Positions 24,802 through 34,151 of a stretch of DNA of 48,902 bases are shown piece by piece. How positions within the stretch are numbered: position 1 is the first letter of the stretch; each line of letters begins with the position of its first letter. The DNA is from Oscillospiraceae bacterium. GTDB taxonomy: Bacteria; Bacillota; Clostridia; Oscillospirales; Oscillospiraceae. The stretch covers positions 1-48,902 of the forward strand of contig JAFSEW010000067.1 in NCBI GenBank assembly GCA_017435525.1. The letters run 5' to 3'. Under the pieces are notes generated by a model that made no database searches, was not told the DNA's origin, and saw only the letters and a list, made by a program, of their open reading frames with translations. The position numbers and the translations under genes are program-made.

Positions 24802-26526
24802 ATGGAAGAAAAGGAACTCACAGGCTATGCCTCGATTGACAAGCCTTGGCTGAAGTATTATCCTTCAAAAGCAATCAATGCACTTTTGCCTGAGTGCACG
24901 ATTTATGAATACATCTGGAACTGTAACAAAGACCATTTAGAGAAACCGGCACTGAAATACTTTGGTAGGTCCTGGACATATGGCGAGATGTTCTCGCATG
25001 TTGATAATGTTGCAAAGGCATTTTCAGCACTTGGTGTCGAGCAGGGGGAATTAGTATCTTTGTGTATGCTCACCATGCCGGAAACAGTCTACTCAATCTA
25101 TGGACTGAATAAGTTAGGCGCTGTTTATAATTTGATCGAGCCGCGTACGAATGCTGAAATGATTAAAGACAGAATCAATGCATCCAATTCTCGTGTGCTG
25201 GTCGTAGTAGATGTTTTCTTGTCTAAGATTCTTCAAATTGTTGATAAGACAAATCTTGAGCAGATCATTGTGGTTCCGCTGGCTGAGTCCATGCCGATTC
25301 ACACAAAAATTGGATTCAAATTGAAAAAGGGCAGAAAGATTCCGCATATTCCTGCGGAAAAGAGATACCAATACTGGGGGGCATTCCTGGCAGCTGGAAA
25401 GAATGCAGACCCTATTTTGGCTCCATATGTAAAAGACGCACCTACCGCAATTATTTATACAGGTGGAACCACTGGTATTTCTAAGGGAGCCTTACTTTCC
25501 AATGACAGCCTAACCGCAATGGCTTTGCAGAGCATGTATGATTCACCCAGATTATATGAAGGCGAGCGTTTCCTCGAGATCATGCCGCCCTTCATTGCTT
25601 ATGGCCTTGTATTTGGCTTCTTTATCCCTTTCTGTGCCAGTCTGGAAAATACACTGATTCCTGTATTTGAACCCAAGAAATTTGCGGAATTGGTATTGAA
25701 GCATAAGCCAAATCATGTTGTTGGCGTACCAGCCTTTTTCGAGAGTTTGGCAAATAGTACAGAGGTTGGTAATCAGAAGTTGGATTTTCTGATGTGTGCA
25801 ATTACCGGCGGTGACCGTCTGCTTGCAAGCACAGAAGATCACATTAATCAATTCTTTAAGGACCACGGATGCAAGTATACCATTCTTAAAGGCTATGGCA
25901 TGACCGAAATGGGATCTGCTGCCACATTTACAGTTAAAGACGAATGCAACATCCCAGGAAGCGTAGGTATCCCAACGCACTTGACGGAAGTCAAAGTGAT
26001 TGACCACGACACGGGAGAAGAACTCGGTTACAATGTCCAAGGTGAGCTTTGTATGACTGGTAAAACCATGATGTTGGGATATTACCGGAATGATTCTGAA
26101 ACCAATAAGGTTATGCGTAAGCACCCAGACGGAAAGGTCTGGATTCACACGGGCGATATTGGCTATATGACGGAAGATGGCGTAATATACATTGTTGACC
26201 GCATTAAGCGGATGGTGATCCGTCCTGATGGGCATAATGTTTGGCCTTCTCAGATTGAAGAAGTTGTAACACGTCACTCCGCTGTAAAGGATTGCGCAGT
26301 TGTCGGTATGCCTAATCCAGATAATAAAAACGGAAAAATCCCAACGGCATTTATCGTGGTAGAAGACGGCGTTGAAGCAACTGATAAACTCGTAGAAGAT
26401 ATTGACAACTTCAGCAAAATTTATTTACCGGAGCGCGATGTCGCCATGGCCTATAGATTTGTTGACAAGCTGCCCCTTACATTAGTAGGCAAAGTGGATT
26501 ATCGTACTCTTGAAAGTATGAAATAA
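24802..26526 (+). CDS. AMP-forming acyl/aryl acid ligase (ANL superfamily)
   Basis: 574 residues. Core motifs: YTGGTTGISKGA (P-loop-like A3), GYGMTEMGS (A5), GELCMTGKTMMLGYY, HTGDIGYMTEDG (A7), VDRIKRMVIRPDGHNVWPSQIEE (A8) and a C-terminal LPLTLVGKVDYRTLE with the catalytic Lys. It adenylates a carboxylic acid and probably forms the CoA thioester. The PlsC-like acyltransferase 13 bases downstream suggests a fatty-acyl substrate used for a membrane lipid. No carrier protein gene is present. Regulated by the adjacent XRE protein by inference. Confidence 0.85.
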   Translation: MEEKELTGYASIDKPWLKYYPSKAINALLPECTIYEYIWNCNKDHLEKPALKYFGRSWTYGEMFSHVDNVAKAFSALGVEQGELVSLCMLTMPETVYSIYGLNKLGAVYNLIEPRTNAEMIKDRINASNSRVLVVVDVFLSKILQIVDKTNLEQIIVVPLAESMPIHTKIGFKLKKGRKIPHIPAEKRYQYWGAFLAAGKNADPILAPYVKDAPTAIIYTGGTTGISKGALLSNDSLTAMALQSMYDSPRLYEGERFLEIMPPFIAYGLVFGFFIPFCASLENTLIPVFEPKKFAELVLKHKPNHVVGVPAFFESLANSTEVGNQKLDFLMCAITGGDRLLASTEDHINQFFKDHGCKYTILKGYGMTEMGSAATFTVKDECNIPGSVGIPTHLTEVKVIDHDTGEELGYNVQGELCMTGKTMMLGYYRNDSETNKVMRKHPDGKVWIHTGDIGYMTEDGVIYIVDRIKRMVIRPDGHNVWPSQIEEVVTRHSAVKDCAVVGMPNPDNKNGKIPTAFIVVEDGVEATDKLVEDIDNFSKIYLPERDVAMAYRFVDKLPLTLVGKVDYRTLESMK

Positions 26527-26539
26527 ATATTAGGGAAAA

Positions 26540-27490
26540 ATGTGGAAAAACATCTTATTAACGCGCGTGGAAAGTTCTACACCCGAAACTTTTGCAACTT
26601 CATTCGGCTTTAAGTTTCGGAGGTTTATTAAGCCTCCACTACGGCCCATATTGCATTTGGCATCGGGGCGGCGGATCTATGTGGAGTCATATCCCAAACT
26701 GGAAAAGGAGATACCATACATATTTGTATCCACCCATTCCTTTGTGGATGATATTATTACCAACTATGCCGTCGTGGACAGACTTGCCTATACCTTAATC
26801 GGTACACCGGATCAGGTGGAGCACAATCCGCTGCTGTATGCGGCTTGGCTGTGTGGTATGGTGTTTGTAAACAAGGTTGATCCACAGAATCGAAAGGATG
26901 CTGTGGAGAAAATGGTGCGTGTTCTGGAGAACAATACCAGTGTGATCATTTATGCCGAAGGCGCGTGGAACAACACCGAAAATCTTTTGGTACAGCCGTT
27001 GTTTGCAAGTCCCTGGATTCTGGCACAGCGCACCGGCTGTAAGGTTGTACCCATTGCCATGCACCAGGAGTACAAACAGAAGGATATCTGGTATCGTGCT
27101 GGTGAACCGATGGATTTGGTGGGCATGGAGAAAAAAGAAGCCTTGGACAAGCTCCGGGATGCTATGGCGACCCTTACTTGGGAACTGATGGCAGACCATG
27201 CCACCGTTCTAAAACGTGCGGAACTTGGATCAGAACCCAGATTGGAATATATTGACGAGCGTATGCGGGAATACCTCTGCACAAAATGGACACGGGATGA
27301 CTGGGCATTGGAAGTTACCATCTACCGGGATAAAACACTTCCACCTACGCCGGAAGAGGTTCGTGCCAGCTTCGATAATGTGAAAGTTACCCCGCAAAAT
27401 GCCGCCATCCTCGTGCCCATCCTTGCCCGCCGGGAAGAAGACAAAAAATACGATTTTGTTAAATACATGCAGCGAAACTGGAACAAATAA
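26540..27490 (+). CDS. PlsC-like acyltransferase (1-acylglycerol-3-phosphate type)
   Basis: 316 residues. The HX4D catalytic motif appears as HSFVDD (around residue 67), followed by the substrate motif YAEGAWN near 140 and VVPIAMH near 170, an order typical of the PlsC/LPLAT superfamily. The EGTR box of PlsC is altered (EGAW), so the acceptor may differ from lysophosphatidate. No clear membrane helix; probably peripheral at the inner face. It forms a two-gene unit with the ligase. Confidence 0.75.
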   Translation: MWKNILLTRVESSTPETFATSFGFKFRRFIKPPLRPILHLASGRRIYVESYPKLEKEIPYIFVSTHSFVDDIITNYAVVDRLAYTLIGTPDQVEHNPLLYAAWLCGMVFVNKVDPQNRKDAVEKMVRVLENNTSVIIYAEGAWNNTENLLVQPLFASPWILAQRTGCKVVPIAMHQEYKQKDIWYRAGEPMDLVGMEKKEALDKLRDAMATLTWELMADHATVLKRAELGSEPRLEYIDERMREYLCTKWTRDDWALEVTIYRDKTLPPTPEEVRASFDNVKVTPQNAAILVPILARREEDKKYDFVKYMQRNWNK

Positions 27491-27496
27491 TGCGGA

Positions 27497-27530
27497 AAGC
27501 CTGGAACGATGCGTTGGTCGTTCCAGGCTT
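27497..27530. terminator. Hairpin after acyltransferase gene
   Basis: A perfect 13-bp stem (27497-27509 with 27518-27530) and eight-base loop directly after the stop codon. No strong T-run follows, so termination may be partial. Confidence 0.6.
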
Positions 27531-27553
27531 CCAAATCGTCTACAAAGCTAATT

Positions 27554-27661
27554 TTATATTGCGAGAACTTGCCCCATGATTTCGGCGGCTTCTTTTTGCG
27601 CTGACGTAGCCATATGGGCGCAGGTGTCCAGAGTGAAGCCTGCGGAAAAATGGCCCAGCAT
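27554..27661 (-). pseudogene. C-terminal remnant of a Tn916-type tyrosine integrase
   Basis: 35 codons plus stop encode LGHFSAGFTLDTCAHMATSA and then QKEAAEIMGQVLAI, matching the end of the intact integrase at 32464-33606 in 27 of 34 positions. The catalytic Tyr is Cys here. Homology ends abruptly at 27661, so the rest was lost by recombination. It points to an older integration module at this spot. Confidence 0.85.
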
Positions 27662-27732
27662 ATTCAGTGGGGTTGCGTAAAACATTCTGATTCGTTCTAC
27701 AATTTGCAAAAAACTCCAAGGGAAGAAAGTTT

Positions 27733-27761
27733 TTGACATTCTCTTCGGATGCAGGTATTAT
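27733..27761 (+). promoter_or_regulatory. Promoter of CHAT operon
   Basis: TTGACA (27733-27738), 17-base spacer, TATTAT (27756-27761), 60 bases before the first gene of the operon. Confidence 0.75.
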
Positions 27762-27821
27762 TGATTTGCATGCATGAAGGAGATACTGCAGATAGTCAAC
27801 CAATCTCATGGAGGTGTAATT

Positions 27822-28175
27822 ATGAGTAAACAAAAGACAAAAATCATATGTATCATTAAAGGCTCAGAGGTCCGATACGTTGACAAAGAAACTAAAACTG
27901 TAATTCTGATCCAGCACCTCATAGACGGAAAGCTCAAGGGAGAAGTATCTGTTGCACACAGTAAGAATCCCATTGATGTACATTTGCCGGCTATCTGTCG
28001 AAAAAACAATGGCGGTGATTTGTTTACCGTGAGCTTTTTTCATCAAGATCCTTTCGTTGTGGACTTAAAGGATACCAGGTATTCCGCTGCAAAAGAGCCG
28101 ATTTTGGACGAATATGTTGTTAATCTCAGTAATGTCCAGGAATCCATCGAGCTGACCTTATGGGTGATGACATGA
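27822..28175 (+). CDS. Small protein of unknown family, first gene of CHAT operon
   Basis: 117 residues, mostly predicted beta-strands (KIICIIKGSEVRYV, ETKTVILIQHLI, LFTVSFFHQDPFVVDL, SIELTLWVMT), no signal peptide or membrane helix. GGAGGTG precedes ATG 27822. Its stop overlaps the CHAT start (ATGA), so the two are made together and probably interact. It might sense a trigger or inhibit the protease; no function can be assigned from sequence. Confidence 0.75.
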   Translation: MSKQKTKIICIIKGSEVRYVDKETKTVILIQHLIDGKLKGEVSVAHSKNPIDVHLPAICRKNNGGDLFTVSFFHQDPFVVDLKDTRYSAAKEPILDEYVVNLSNVQESIELTLWVMT

Positions 28176-31100
28176 AGGCGATGCGAGTGTTTTTTTCACA
28201 GTTTGAAACGCTGGTGGAAGATCTGCCTTCTAGTATCGATAAGCTCGTGCCCATGCTTCGCCAAGCCTTGGATGCATACTATGCTGCAATTCAGGATTAT
28301 GGGCTCGGCAGCGAGCCAGCGCAGTTTTGGCTGACCGTCTTACGGATGATCAGCGTAGAAACCGGGGAAACTGGCCCTGCAGAGGCGCTACTCCGGGAAT
28401 TGATCAGGGCCAATGCCGACATAGCCGCTGCTCAGGTGAGCTATCTGCACGATCTTGCTGATCTATTTATGGAGCTTTCTAACCGGGATATCAATAACAA
28501 TGATCTGTTTCAGCAATATCAGGACATTGCTCGGCAATACCGAGATGTTCTCAGTGCTTTTCCGGAGATGCGGTCAGCCGCTCTGAACCAGCTGGATGCA
28601 GAGGTGAAGCTCGAAGCATTGCTTTGCCGGTGTATTCTCAGCTACAAGGGAGAAGCAAATCCCGACACCATCTCCGCCATGAGTGAACATGGGCAGTGGT
28701 TGGAATCGACGGGCGCTTATGAAGATGCCAGAAAGTACTTCGCATGTGCCCACAGGGGTGCCCGTAAGCTGTACGGCTCCAATGATTCCAGAACCATTCT
28801 CTGGCAGACCCATCTCGGATTCTGTGCTTACACACTTGGGAATACGGAAGAAGCGCTTGCCAATCTGGAAGAGGCCTTCACCCTTGGTACCAAAACTACT
28901 CCAGGCCGTGCCGTTGTTGTGAATCAGCTGGCCCAAATCTATCGGGATCAGGGTTATGAGTTCCGGGCACTGAAACTATATCAGGATTGGTGCCGGGATA
29001 ATCCCCTGTCTGCTGCCTATACATCAGAGGAGGTCATGGCCCATCTGCGGTACGCTGAACTGTTGAGCTATATGGGGAAAAATCATTATGCGATCCGGAT
29101 CGCAGAGTCCTCAGCCCGGCGGATGAATTACCTTCTTGGGCGGGATGACCCGGACACCCTGTATGCCCGTTCTGTGGCAGCCGGTCTTTATGGCGATAGC
29201 GGTGACCATAAACGGGCAATCCGCAGAATGAAATCCATCTGTGAGAACGCACCTGCGGAATACCGGGAAACGGCCGATTATCTGCATACTTGGATCAAAC
29301 TGGGTTTCGAGTACGCCCTTAACGGTAATTTTTCCAAGGGGCTTCAAATTATCGATACATACAGTGAACACTTTGCACAGCATCCCAACACATCCGATGG
29401 GGACCATCTGCGGGTAATGAATATGAAGGCCACTGTACACGGCTTTCTGGAGGATCTAGATTCCGCACTTCGGATCATGCAGGAGATCTACACCCGGAGC
29501 ATCCAAATCCACGGTGAAAATCACATAAACACTTTGACTTACGAGAATAATCTGGCTGTGACCTGCAGCGACCTGGCTGTCACCACACAGGATCCTGATA
29601 AGGCATCACAATTGGTGCGGCAGGCGAGGCAGTATAGCTGGGATGTTTACAAGCGGTCCGCAAACGCAAGGGGATTCGCTGATCTGTTCACGATGCTGGC
29701 ACTCAGCAACAAGGCACGACTGGTGGAGCGGAGCGGAGATCTGGTCAATGCGCAGAAGATGTTGCAACGGGTATATGCTGTGCATGCAGCAGTGGATCCC
29801 GATTCTCCCGATACACTGGAAGCAATGTACAATCTCGGCAGATTTTATGCCGATAATTCCCAATTTGCCCAGGCAGTCACGCAGTTGTCGCAATGTGTAC
29901 AGAAAACGTCACGCCTTCTTGGTGAATATCATCCGGACACACTCCGTTATCTGAAGGAACTGGCCTTTGCCGGTTATTCTCTCGCTCTAACTAGTACACT
30001 GAACGCCTGCAGTGATTCTGAACGGGCCGCAGGAAAGGCGTTGTATCAGGATTCCTTGTCCCATTTTCTGGATTATCTGGATGCCATGCGCCACCGGGCT
30101 ACGGAAGCGTTTTATATTGAATCTATGGAAAACCGAGCCAATTACTTTCGTGATGTGAACGAGGTTCTGGGCGAGCTTTTGCGCTGGTGTGAAAATGCAG
30201 CAAGCCTGGAATTTGATTTTGATGTAGGAACCATTTTCGAGCATATGGCAGTGTTCAAGAATATTTCCTTTGATATCATGCTGCAAAAAAAGAACCGCCC
30301 GTCCGAACGGAAAAAGCTCAGCTTGTATCAGGAACTATTGGAGCGGGTCTCCCTCGGTGAGGAAAGCCTAGTTGAGGAACTCGATGAACTGCGGCGGGAT
30401 ATCTGGAGCGATAACATACTGCATCATTATTTCCATGGAGCAAAAAGGTCAACAATTCTACAGATCCAAAAGAAACTCGACAACGCAATTTTCCTGGATG
30501 TGTGGGAGATGTCTGATGCATACCATGTCTTTGCCATCGATAGCAATTGTATTCGCTATCAAACACTGTGTGATATGGATGAGGTACGACCAAACATGAT
30601 ACAGCCGCTGGTCGTACCAATACAGCAAATTGCTACAGGTTATGAGAGGGTTTACCTATGTCTGCATAATCATAGCATGTCTTACCCGGTAGCTGCCCTG
30701 CTCAGTCAGACCCTCTGCGTTCCTGTGGTCTGTCTGAATTCTATTACCTGTATACTTAATCAACCAACATCGAAATGTCCACAGCATGTCTTCTTCGCAG
30801 CACCGGAAGATCCGGCACTGTGCTGTGAGGTGCAGTTGATTGAACAGACCCATGGGAAGCTGTCATATGAACGGATTTCTTTCAGGCTGGATGACCTTCA
30901 GAAAACCTCCATAAGCGGAATATTGCATGTCAGTACCCACGGCTTTTATGAGCGGAACAACAGCAGGACTGGTGCCATGGACAGTTATCTGCATTCTACG
31001 GAGGGAAGGATCAGTGCCAACGAACTCATGACCGTCAATATGAACAATGTGGATCTCGTTTTTTTGTCGGCCTGCCAGAGCAATGTCGGTAAGCCTTTCG

Positions 31101-31441
31101 GCACCTTCGGTCCCTACAGTGTCAGCAGAGCCCTTCAGATCGCTGGGGCCCGCTATACGATTAGCACTCTGTGGAATGTACCGATGGTGTCGGCTATTGT
31201 GTTTGCCGATCATTTCTACACTCTGCTTGATCAGGGAGCGGATATCATTAGTGCTTTCCATGGTGCCATGACCTGTGTGCGCAAATATAGTGCTTCGCGG
31301 ACAAGGCATCTTATGGAGCGTCTGGCTGCTCTCGGGGCGCCGAAAGATCTCCTCCGCGAAATATACACCATGACTGTGGACAGTGAGTATCCGTTCCAGG
31401 ATCAAATCCATTGGGCGGGTTATGTTCTGTGCCAGGGTTAA
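28172..31441 (+). CDS. TPR-CHAT caspase-like protease
   Basis: 1089 residues. About 1-720 is alpha-helical with tetratricopeptide-like repeats (GDHKRAIRRM, GRFYADNSQFAQAVTQL, TLGNTEEALANLEEAF). The C-terminal part is a CHAT domain: His 923 in HVSTHGFYE and Cys 968 in FLSACQSNVGK form the caspase/separase-type dyad, followed by ARYTISTLWNV and a short closing helix. CHAT proteases with TPR arms act in bacterial immunity (for example Csx29 with type III-E CRISPR) by cutting partner proteins. No CRISPR genes are present. ATG 28172 is favoured by ATGA overlap and GGGTGA upstream. The membrane protein downstream is a candidate substrate. Confidence 0.85.
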   Translation: MKAMRVFFSQFETLVEDLPSSIDKLVPMLRQALDAYYAAIQDYGLGSEPAQFWLTVLRMISVETGETGPAEALLRELIRANADIAAAQVSYLHDLADLFMELSNRDINNNDLFQQYQDIARQYRDVLSAFPEMRSAALNQLDAEVKLEALLCRCILSYKGEANPDTISAMSEHGQWLESTGAYEDARKYFACAHRGARKLYGSNDSRTILWQTHLGFCAYTLGNTEEALANLEEAFTLGTKTTPGRAVVVNQLAQIYRDQGYEFRALKLYQDWCRDNPLSAAYTSEEVMAHLRYAELLSYMGKNHYAIRIAESSARRMNYLLGRDDPDTLYARSVAAGLYGDSGDHKRAIRRMKSICENAPAEYRETADYLHTWIKLGFEYALNGNFSKGLQIIDTYSEHFAQHPNTSDGDHLRVMNMKATVHGFLEDLDSALRIMQEIYTRSIQIHGENHINTLTYENNLAVTCSDLAVTTQDPDKASQLVRQARQYSWDVYKRSANARGFADLFTMLALSNKARLVERSGDLVNAQKMLQRVYAVHAAVDPDSPDTLEAMYNLGRFYADNSQFAQAVTQLSQCVQKTSRLLGEYHPDTLRYLKELAFAGYSLALTSTLNACSDSERAAGKALYQDSLSHFLDYLDAMRHRATEAFYIESMENRANYFRDVNEVLGELLRWCENAASLEFDFDVGTIFEHMAVFKNISFDIMLQKKNRPSERKKLSLYQELLERVSLGEESLVEELDELRRDIWSDNILHHYFHGAKRSTILQIQKKLDNAIFLDVWEMSDAYHVFAIDSNCIRYQTLCDMDEVRPNMIQPLVVPIQQIATGYERVYLCLHNHSMSYPVAALLSQTLCVPVVCLNSITCILNQPTSKCPQHVFFAAPEDPALCCEVQLIEQTHGKLSYERISFRLDDLQKTSISGILHVSTHGFYERNNSRTGAMDSYLHSTEGRISANELMTVNMNNVDLVFLSACQSNVGKPFGTFGPYSVSRALQIAGARYTISTLWNVPMVSAIVFADHFYTLLDQGADIISAFHGAMTCVRKYSASRTRHLMERLAALGAPKDLLREIYTMTVDSEYPFQDQIHWAGYVLCQG

Positions 31442-31462
31442 TTGATTTGGAGGTAAATTCTC

Positions 31463-32248
31463 ATGTTTAAATTTCTGAAACAGATACTCTACCCTTCCAT
31501 CAATCGGCTGTTATTTGCCATGCTACTGCTTCTGGTTCCGGCACTGCTGCTAATCGCCCATGATGTAGCATTGCTTGTGATGATTCCTTCCAGCTGGGTT
31601 GATTGCCACCGGCAGCTCTATTCCCTTCTGGTGAATGTGGCTATCAGTTATCTCGTCAGCTTGTTGTTCTATGTAATCCAGGTACATATTCCGCGGAGAG
31701 CAACTGAGAAGAAAGCATTTTCTGTTCTCAGAAATCAACTGAATCTGTTGGTTGAGAATGAGCGGTTTATTCAGCAGGCTTCCGAACTTGTCACAGAGGG
31801 TGCTGCAGAAAACAAGTCCATTGTCTACACGTACCCTAAATCTAAGAAAAAAAGAAACGAGTCCTATTCACAGCGGATTGAAAGTGCAAAACAGGAGAAT
31901 ATAGATCTGATTTTGGAACGGAATTACCATCTTTACAACGATATTCTCCACAGCATTTCGTTTTCCGCCCTGGATCATGCCCTAATCGACCTGATTGATA
32001 AGTTTTCTATCGAGGAACGATACAGTAGCATGCATATCAGAAAGCTCATTACTGAAAACAGCAAGCTAAATCAGTCTTATAATCTCGATATCCATGTTGC
32101 GGATGACCAAAAGGCTATCCATAAAGCTATTCGCACATTGTCTGATGTATACCGACTGGCCAATGGAAGTTTTTGTGATAGCTGCTCTGGAAATAACCGC
32201 AGAAAAAACAGACACGCTCGCTCCATTGAAAAGTTCACTAAACAATAA
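31463..32248 (+). CDS. Two-helix membrane protein, third gene of CHAT operon
   Basis: 261 residues. Two hydrophobic helices (about 15-42 and 52-72) are followed by a cytoplasmic, mainly helical domain with a Lys-rich stretch (KSKKKRNES, near 125-133) and a Cys/Arg-rich tail. The family is unknown to me. GGAGGT lies before ATG, 21 bases after the CHAT stop. The layout of membrane anchor plus soluble region fits an effector that a protease could release or activate; this is inference. Confidence 0.75.
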   Translation: MFKFLKQILYPSINRLLFAMLLLLVPALLLIAHDVALLVMIPSSWVDCHRQLYSLLVNVAISYLVSLLFYVIQVHIPRRATEKKAFSVLRNQLNLLVENERFIQQASELVTEGAAENKSIVYTYPKSKKKRNESYSQRIESAKQENIDLILERNYHLYNDILHSISFSALDHALIDLIDKFSIEERYSSMHIRKLITENSKLNQSYNLDIHVADDQKAIHKAIRTLSDVYRLANGSFCDSCSGNNRRKNRHARSIEKFTKQ

Positions 32249-32404
32249 CTGTAGGCTTTTTATGGACTTTCTGTCATACCATTCCTTCACTCAGGATAGC
32301 AATATTTGCTAAGAGCCGCTGTTGCGTATCACGATCTATTAGGAATTCGTTTTCATTACAAAAGCTATACTGTTTCGAAGCATTAGTATATCATGAATCT
32401 GACT

Positions 32405-32442
32405 GATAACCCGTGAACAACTATAATTGTTCACGGGTTATC
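32405..32442. terminator. 16-bp perfect hairpin between convergent CHAT operon and integrase
   Basis: 32405-32420 pairs with 32427-32442 around a six-base loop. Position between convergent genes suggests a shared terminator although T-runs are weak. Confidence 0.65.
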
Positions 32443-32463
32443 CATCTTGCGATAATACTGTTT

Positions 32464-33606
32464 TTATATACTCAGCACATTTCCCATAGTCTGGGCAGCT
32501 TCCTTCTGCGCCGAGGTGGTGACATGGGCATAGGTGTCCAGGGTAAATCCGGCGGAGAAGTGACCGAGCATACCGGAGACAGTCTTGATGTCCACGCCGT
32601 TCTGGAGAGCGATGGTTGCGAAGGTGTGGCGGAGGTCATGGAATCTGACCTTCGGGATGCCTGCCCTTTCGAGGACACGCTTCAGCATGTTGTTCACACT
32701 GTCCGGGGAGATGGGACCGCCGTTGGGGGACGGGAACACATACTGGTCATTAGTTTTCCGTTTCTGCTCACGCAGAACTTCGATTGCCTGGGGCGAGATG
32801 CTGACCGTCCGGTAGGAGTTCTTGGTTTTCAGCGGCGCTTCTACGATTTCGCCATTCACTCTTGCCACCTGACGGCGCACCTTGATGATGCCGTTCTTCC
32901 AGTCAATGTCACTCCACTTCAGCCCCAGCAGTTCACCCCGACGCAGACCGGTTGCCAGCTCGATGTAGTACATCTCGTAGACACCACTGCGCTTTGCTTC
33001 TTCCAGAAACGCGCTGAGCTGTTCGGCAGGAACCGTCTGCATTTCCTTGTGTTCCACCTTGGGCAGCTCACAGGCATTAGTGGGGTTGGTCATGATGATC
33101 TTCTGCGCCACCGCCAGATCCATAGCAGAGGAGATGACCTGATTGATATTCCGCACCGTCTTGGCCGACAATCCCTGCGGCTGCTCCTTGGACTCGATCC
33201 GTTCCACTCTGCCTTTGGTTAACAGCTTCCGATAAAATTTCTGCAAGTCCATGGTAGTCAGTTTCTCCAGAGGGATGTTGCCGATGCTCGGCTTGATGTG
33301 GTTGTCGATATAGCCTTTGTAGGTCTGGTGACTGGATGGCCTAACTTTGATCTTTGCTACATTTTCAAACCAGGTATCCATCCAAGTGCCGACCGTGTAT
33401 TGCCCGGCTTTGGTGAAGTCAATCTGTCCAGCTTCGACCAAGGCTCTTGCCAGTTTTTCCTTGACCTCTGCCTGGGTTTTGCCGAGGACATTCTTGAAAA
33501 TCTGCTTGCCGGTGACTGGGTCGTGTCCGGCGGTGTACCGACCTTCCCATCGACCATCCTTTCGTTTGCGAATATTGCCTTCGCCGTTAGCTCGTTTCTT
33601 TGCCAT
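32464..33606 (-). CDS. int: Tn916-type tyrosine recombinase/integrase
   Basis: 380 residues. N-terminal AP2-like arm-binding domain (GEGNIRKRKDGRWEGRYT), SAM-like core-binding domain, and catalytic domain with ATGLRRGE (Arg I), HDLRHTFAT (His-X-X-Arg), LGH and the nucleophile in LDTYAHV. ATG 33606 follows AGGAGG; the longer frame to 33687 lacks support. With the excisionase and HTH genes upstream it forms an integration module. Its 3' end is more than 8 kb from attL, unusual for an integrase acting on its own island. Confidence 0.9.
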   Translation of the reverse strand: MAKKRANGEGNIRKRKDGRWEGRYTAGHDPVTGKQIFKNVLGKTQAEVKEKLARALVEAGQIDFTKAGQYTVGTWMDTWFENVAKIKVRPSSHQTYKGYIDNHIKPSIGNIPLEKLTTMDLQKFYRKLLTKGRVERIESKEQPQGLSAKTVRNINQVISSAMDLAVAQKIIMTNPTNACELPKVEHKEMQTVPAEQLSAFLEEAKRSGVYEMYYIELATGLRRGELLGLKWSDIDWKNGIIKVRRQVARVNGEIVEAPLKTKNSYRTVSISPQAIEVLREQKRKTNDQYVFPSPNGGPISPDSVNNMLKRVLERAGIPKVRFHDLRHTFATIALQNGVDIKTVSGMLGHFSAGFTLDTYAHVTTSAQKEAAQTMGNVLSI

Positions 33607-34151
33607 AATTAGCACCTCCTTTGTAGTGACACACAGTATCACAGAATTTTTGAAATAGCTATTCACCAAACCTACCAAATGCTGCAAATTTGGCGATATT
33701 TGAAATCGACCCCCGCAATACCTGTTGCGGCACTAAGGAATCCGCATTTTCAGACGCCTTTGCCTGTTTTGAGGGTGAAAATCGACCCCTCCTGGCAATA
33801 TCAACAATGCTTTCAAAAAGTGCTTGCGGCTCTAAGAGAAAACCGCCCGGCATTGCCGGACGGTGTAACCCGGGCGGGGGAATTGACCCCCGCCCTTATT
33901 CCTGCACCTCGTTCGCAAGAACGAGGTTTTCCCTTTTGTGCATTATACTGATGTAATTTACCTCCGAAGTGGGTCTGGGCAACTGCCCGGAAACTTTGCG
34001 GAAGGCGACTAGCCGAACGCGATGCTTGCCCCAGACCGCAGTCTGGGAAATTCTTCCTCACGGAGGCTTTCTCCGTTGGTGTAGGGTATATTTACCAGCT
34101 TTTATAGAAAAGCCCACACAGGGGCAACACCGCCTTCACAGGGGGTGAAAG
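33607..34151. other. 545-base non-coding structured region (possible origin, oriT or RNA)
   Basis: No gene is visible. There are two copies of AAATCGACCCC (near 33707 and 33780). Then a chain of strong hairpins: 33842-33866 (ACCG...CGGT type), 33872-33895 (perfect 9-bp GC stem) and 33907-33926 (8-bp stem, GCAA tetraloop, then TTTTCCCTTTT, a terminator on the plus strand). Next is a larger fold in which CCTCCG (33962-33967) can pair with CGGAGG (34061-34066), enclosing a TCTGGGCAA/TTGCCCCAGA helix. Confidence 0.5.

Noticed and set aside
27822-32248. Type III-E CRISPR (Craspase) remnant
   Set aside because: A TPR-CHAT protease is present, but there are no repeats, gRAMP or other cas genes in the window.
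33962-34066. Cobalamin-type riboswitch
   Set aside because: GC-rich multi-branch fold looked similar at first, but the conserved B12 box and GCCACTG core are absent on both strands and no cobalamin gene follows.
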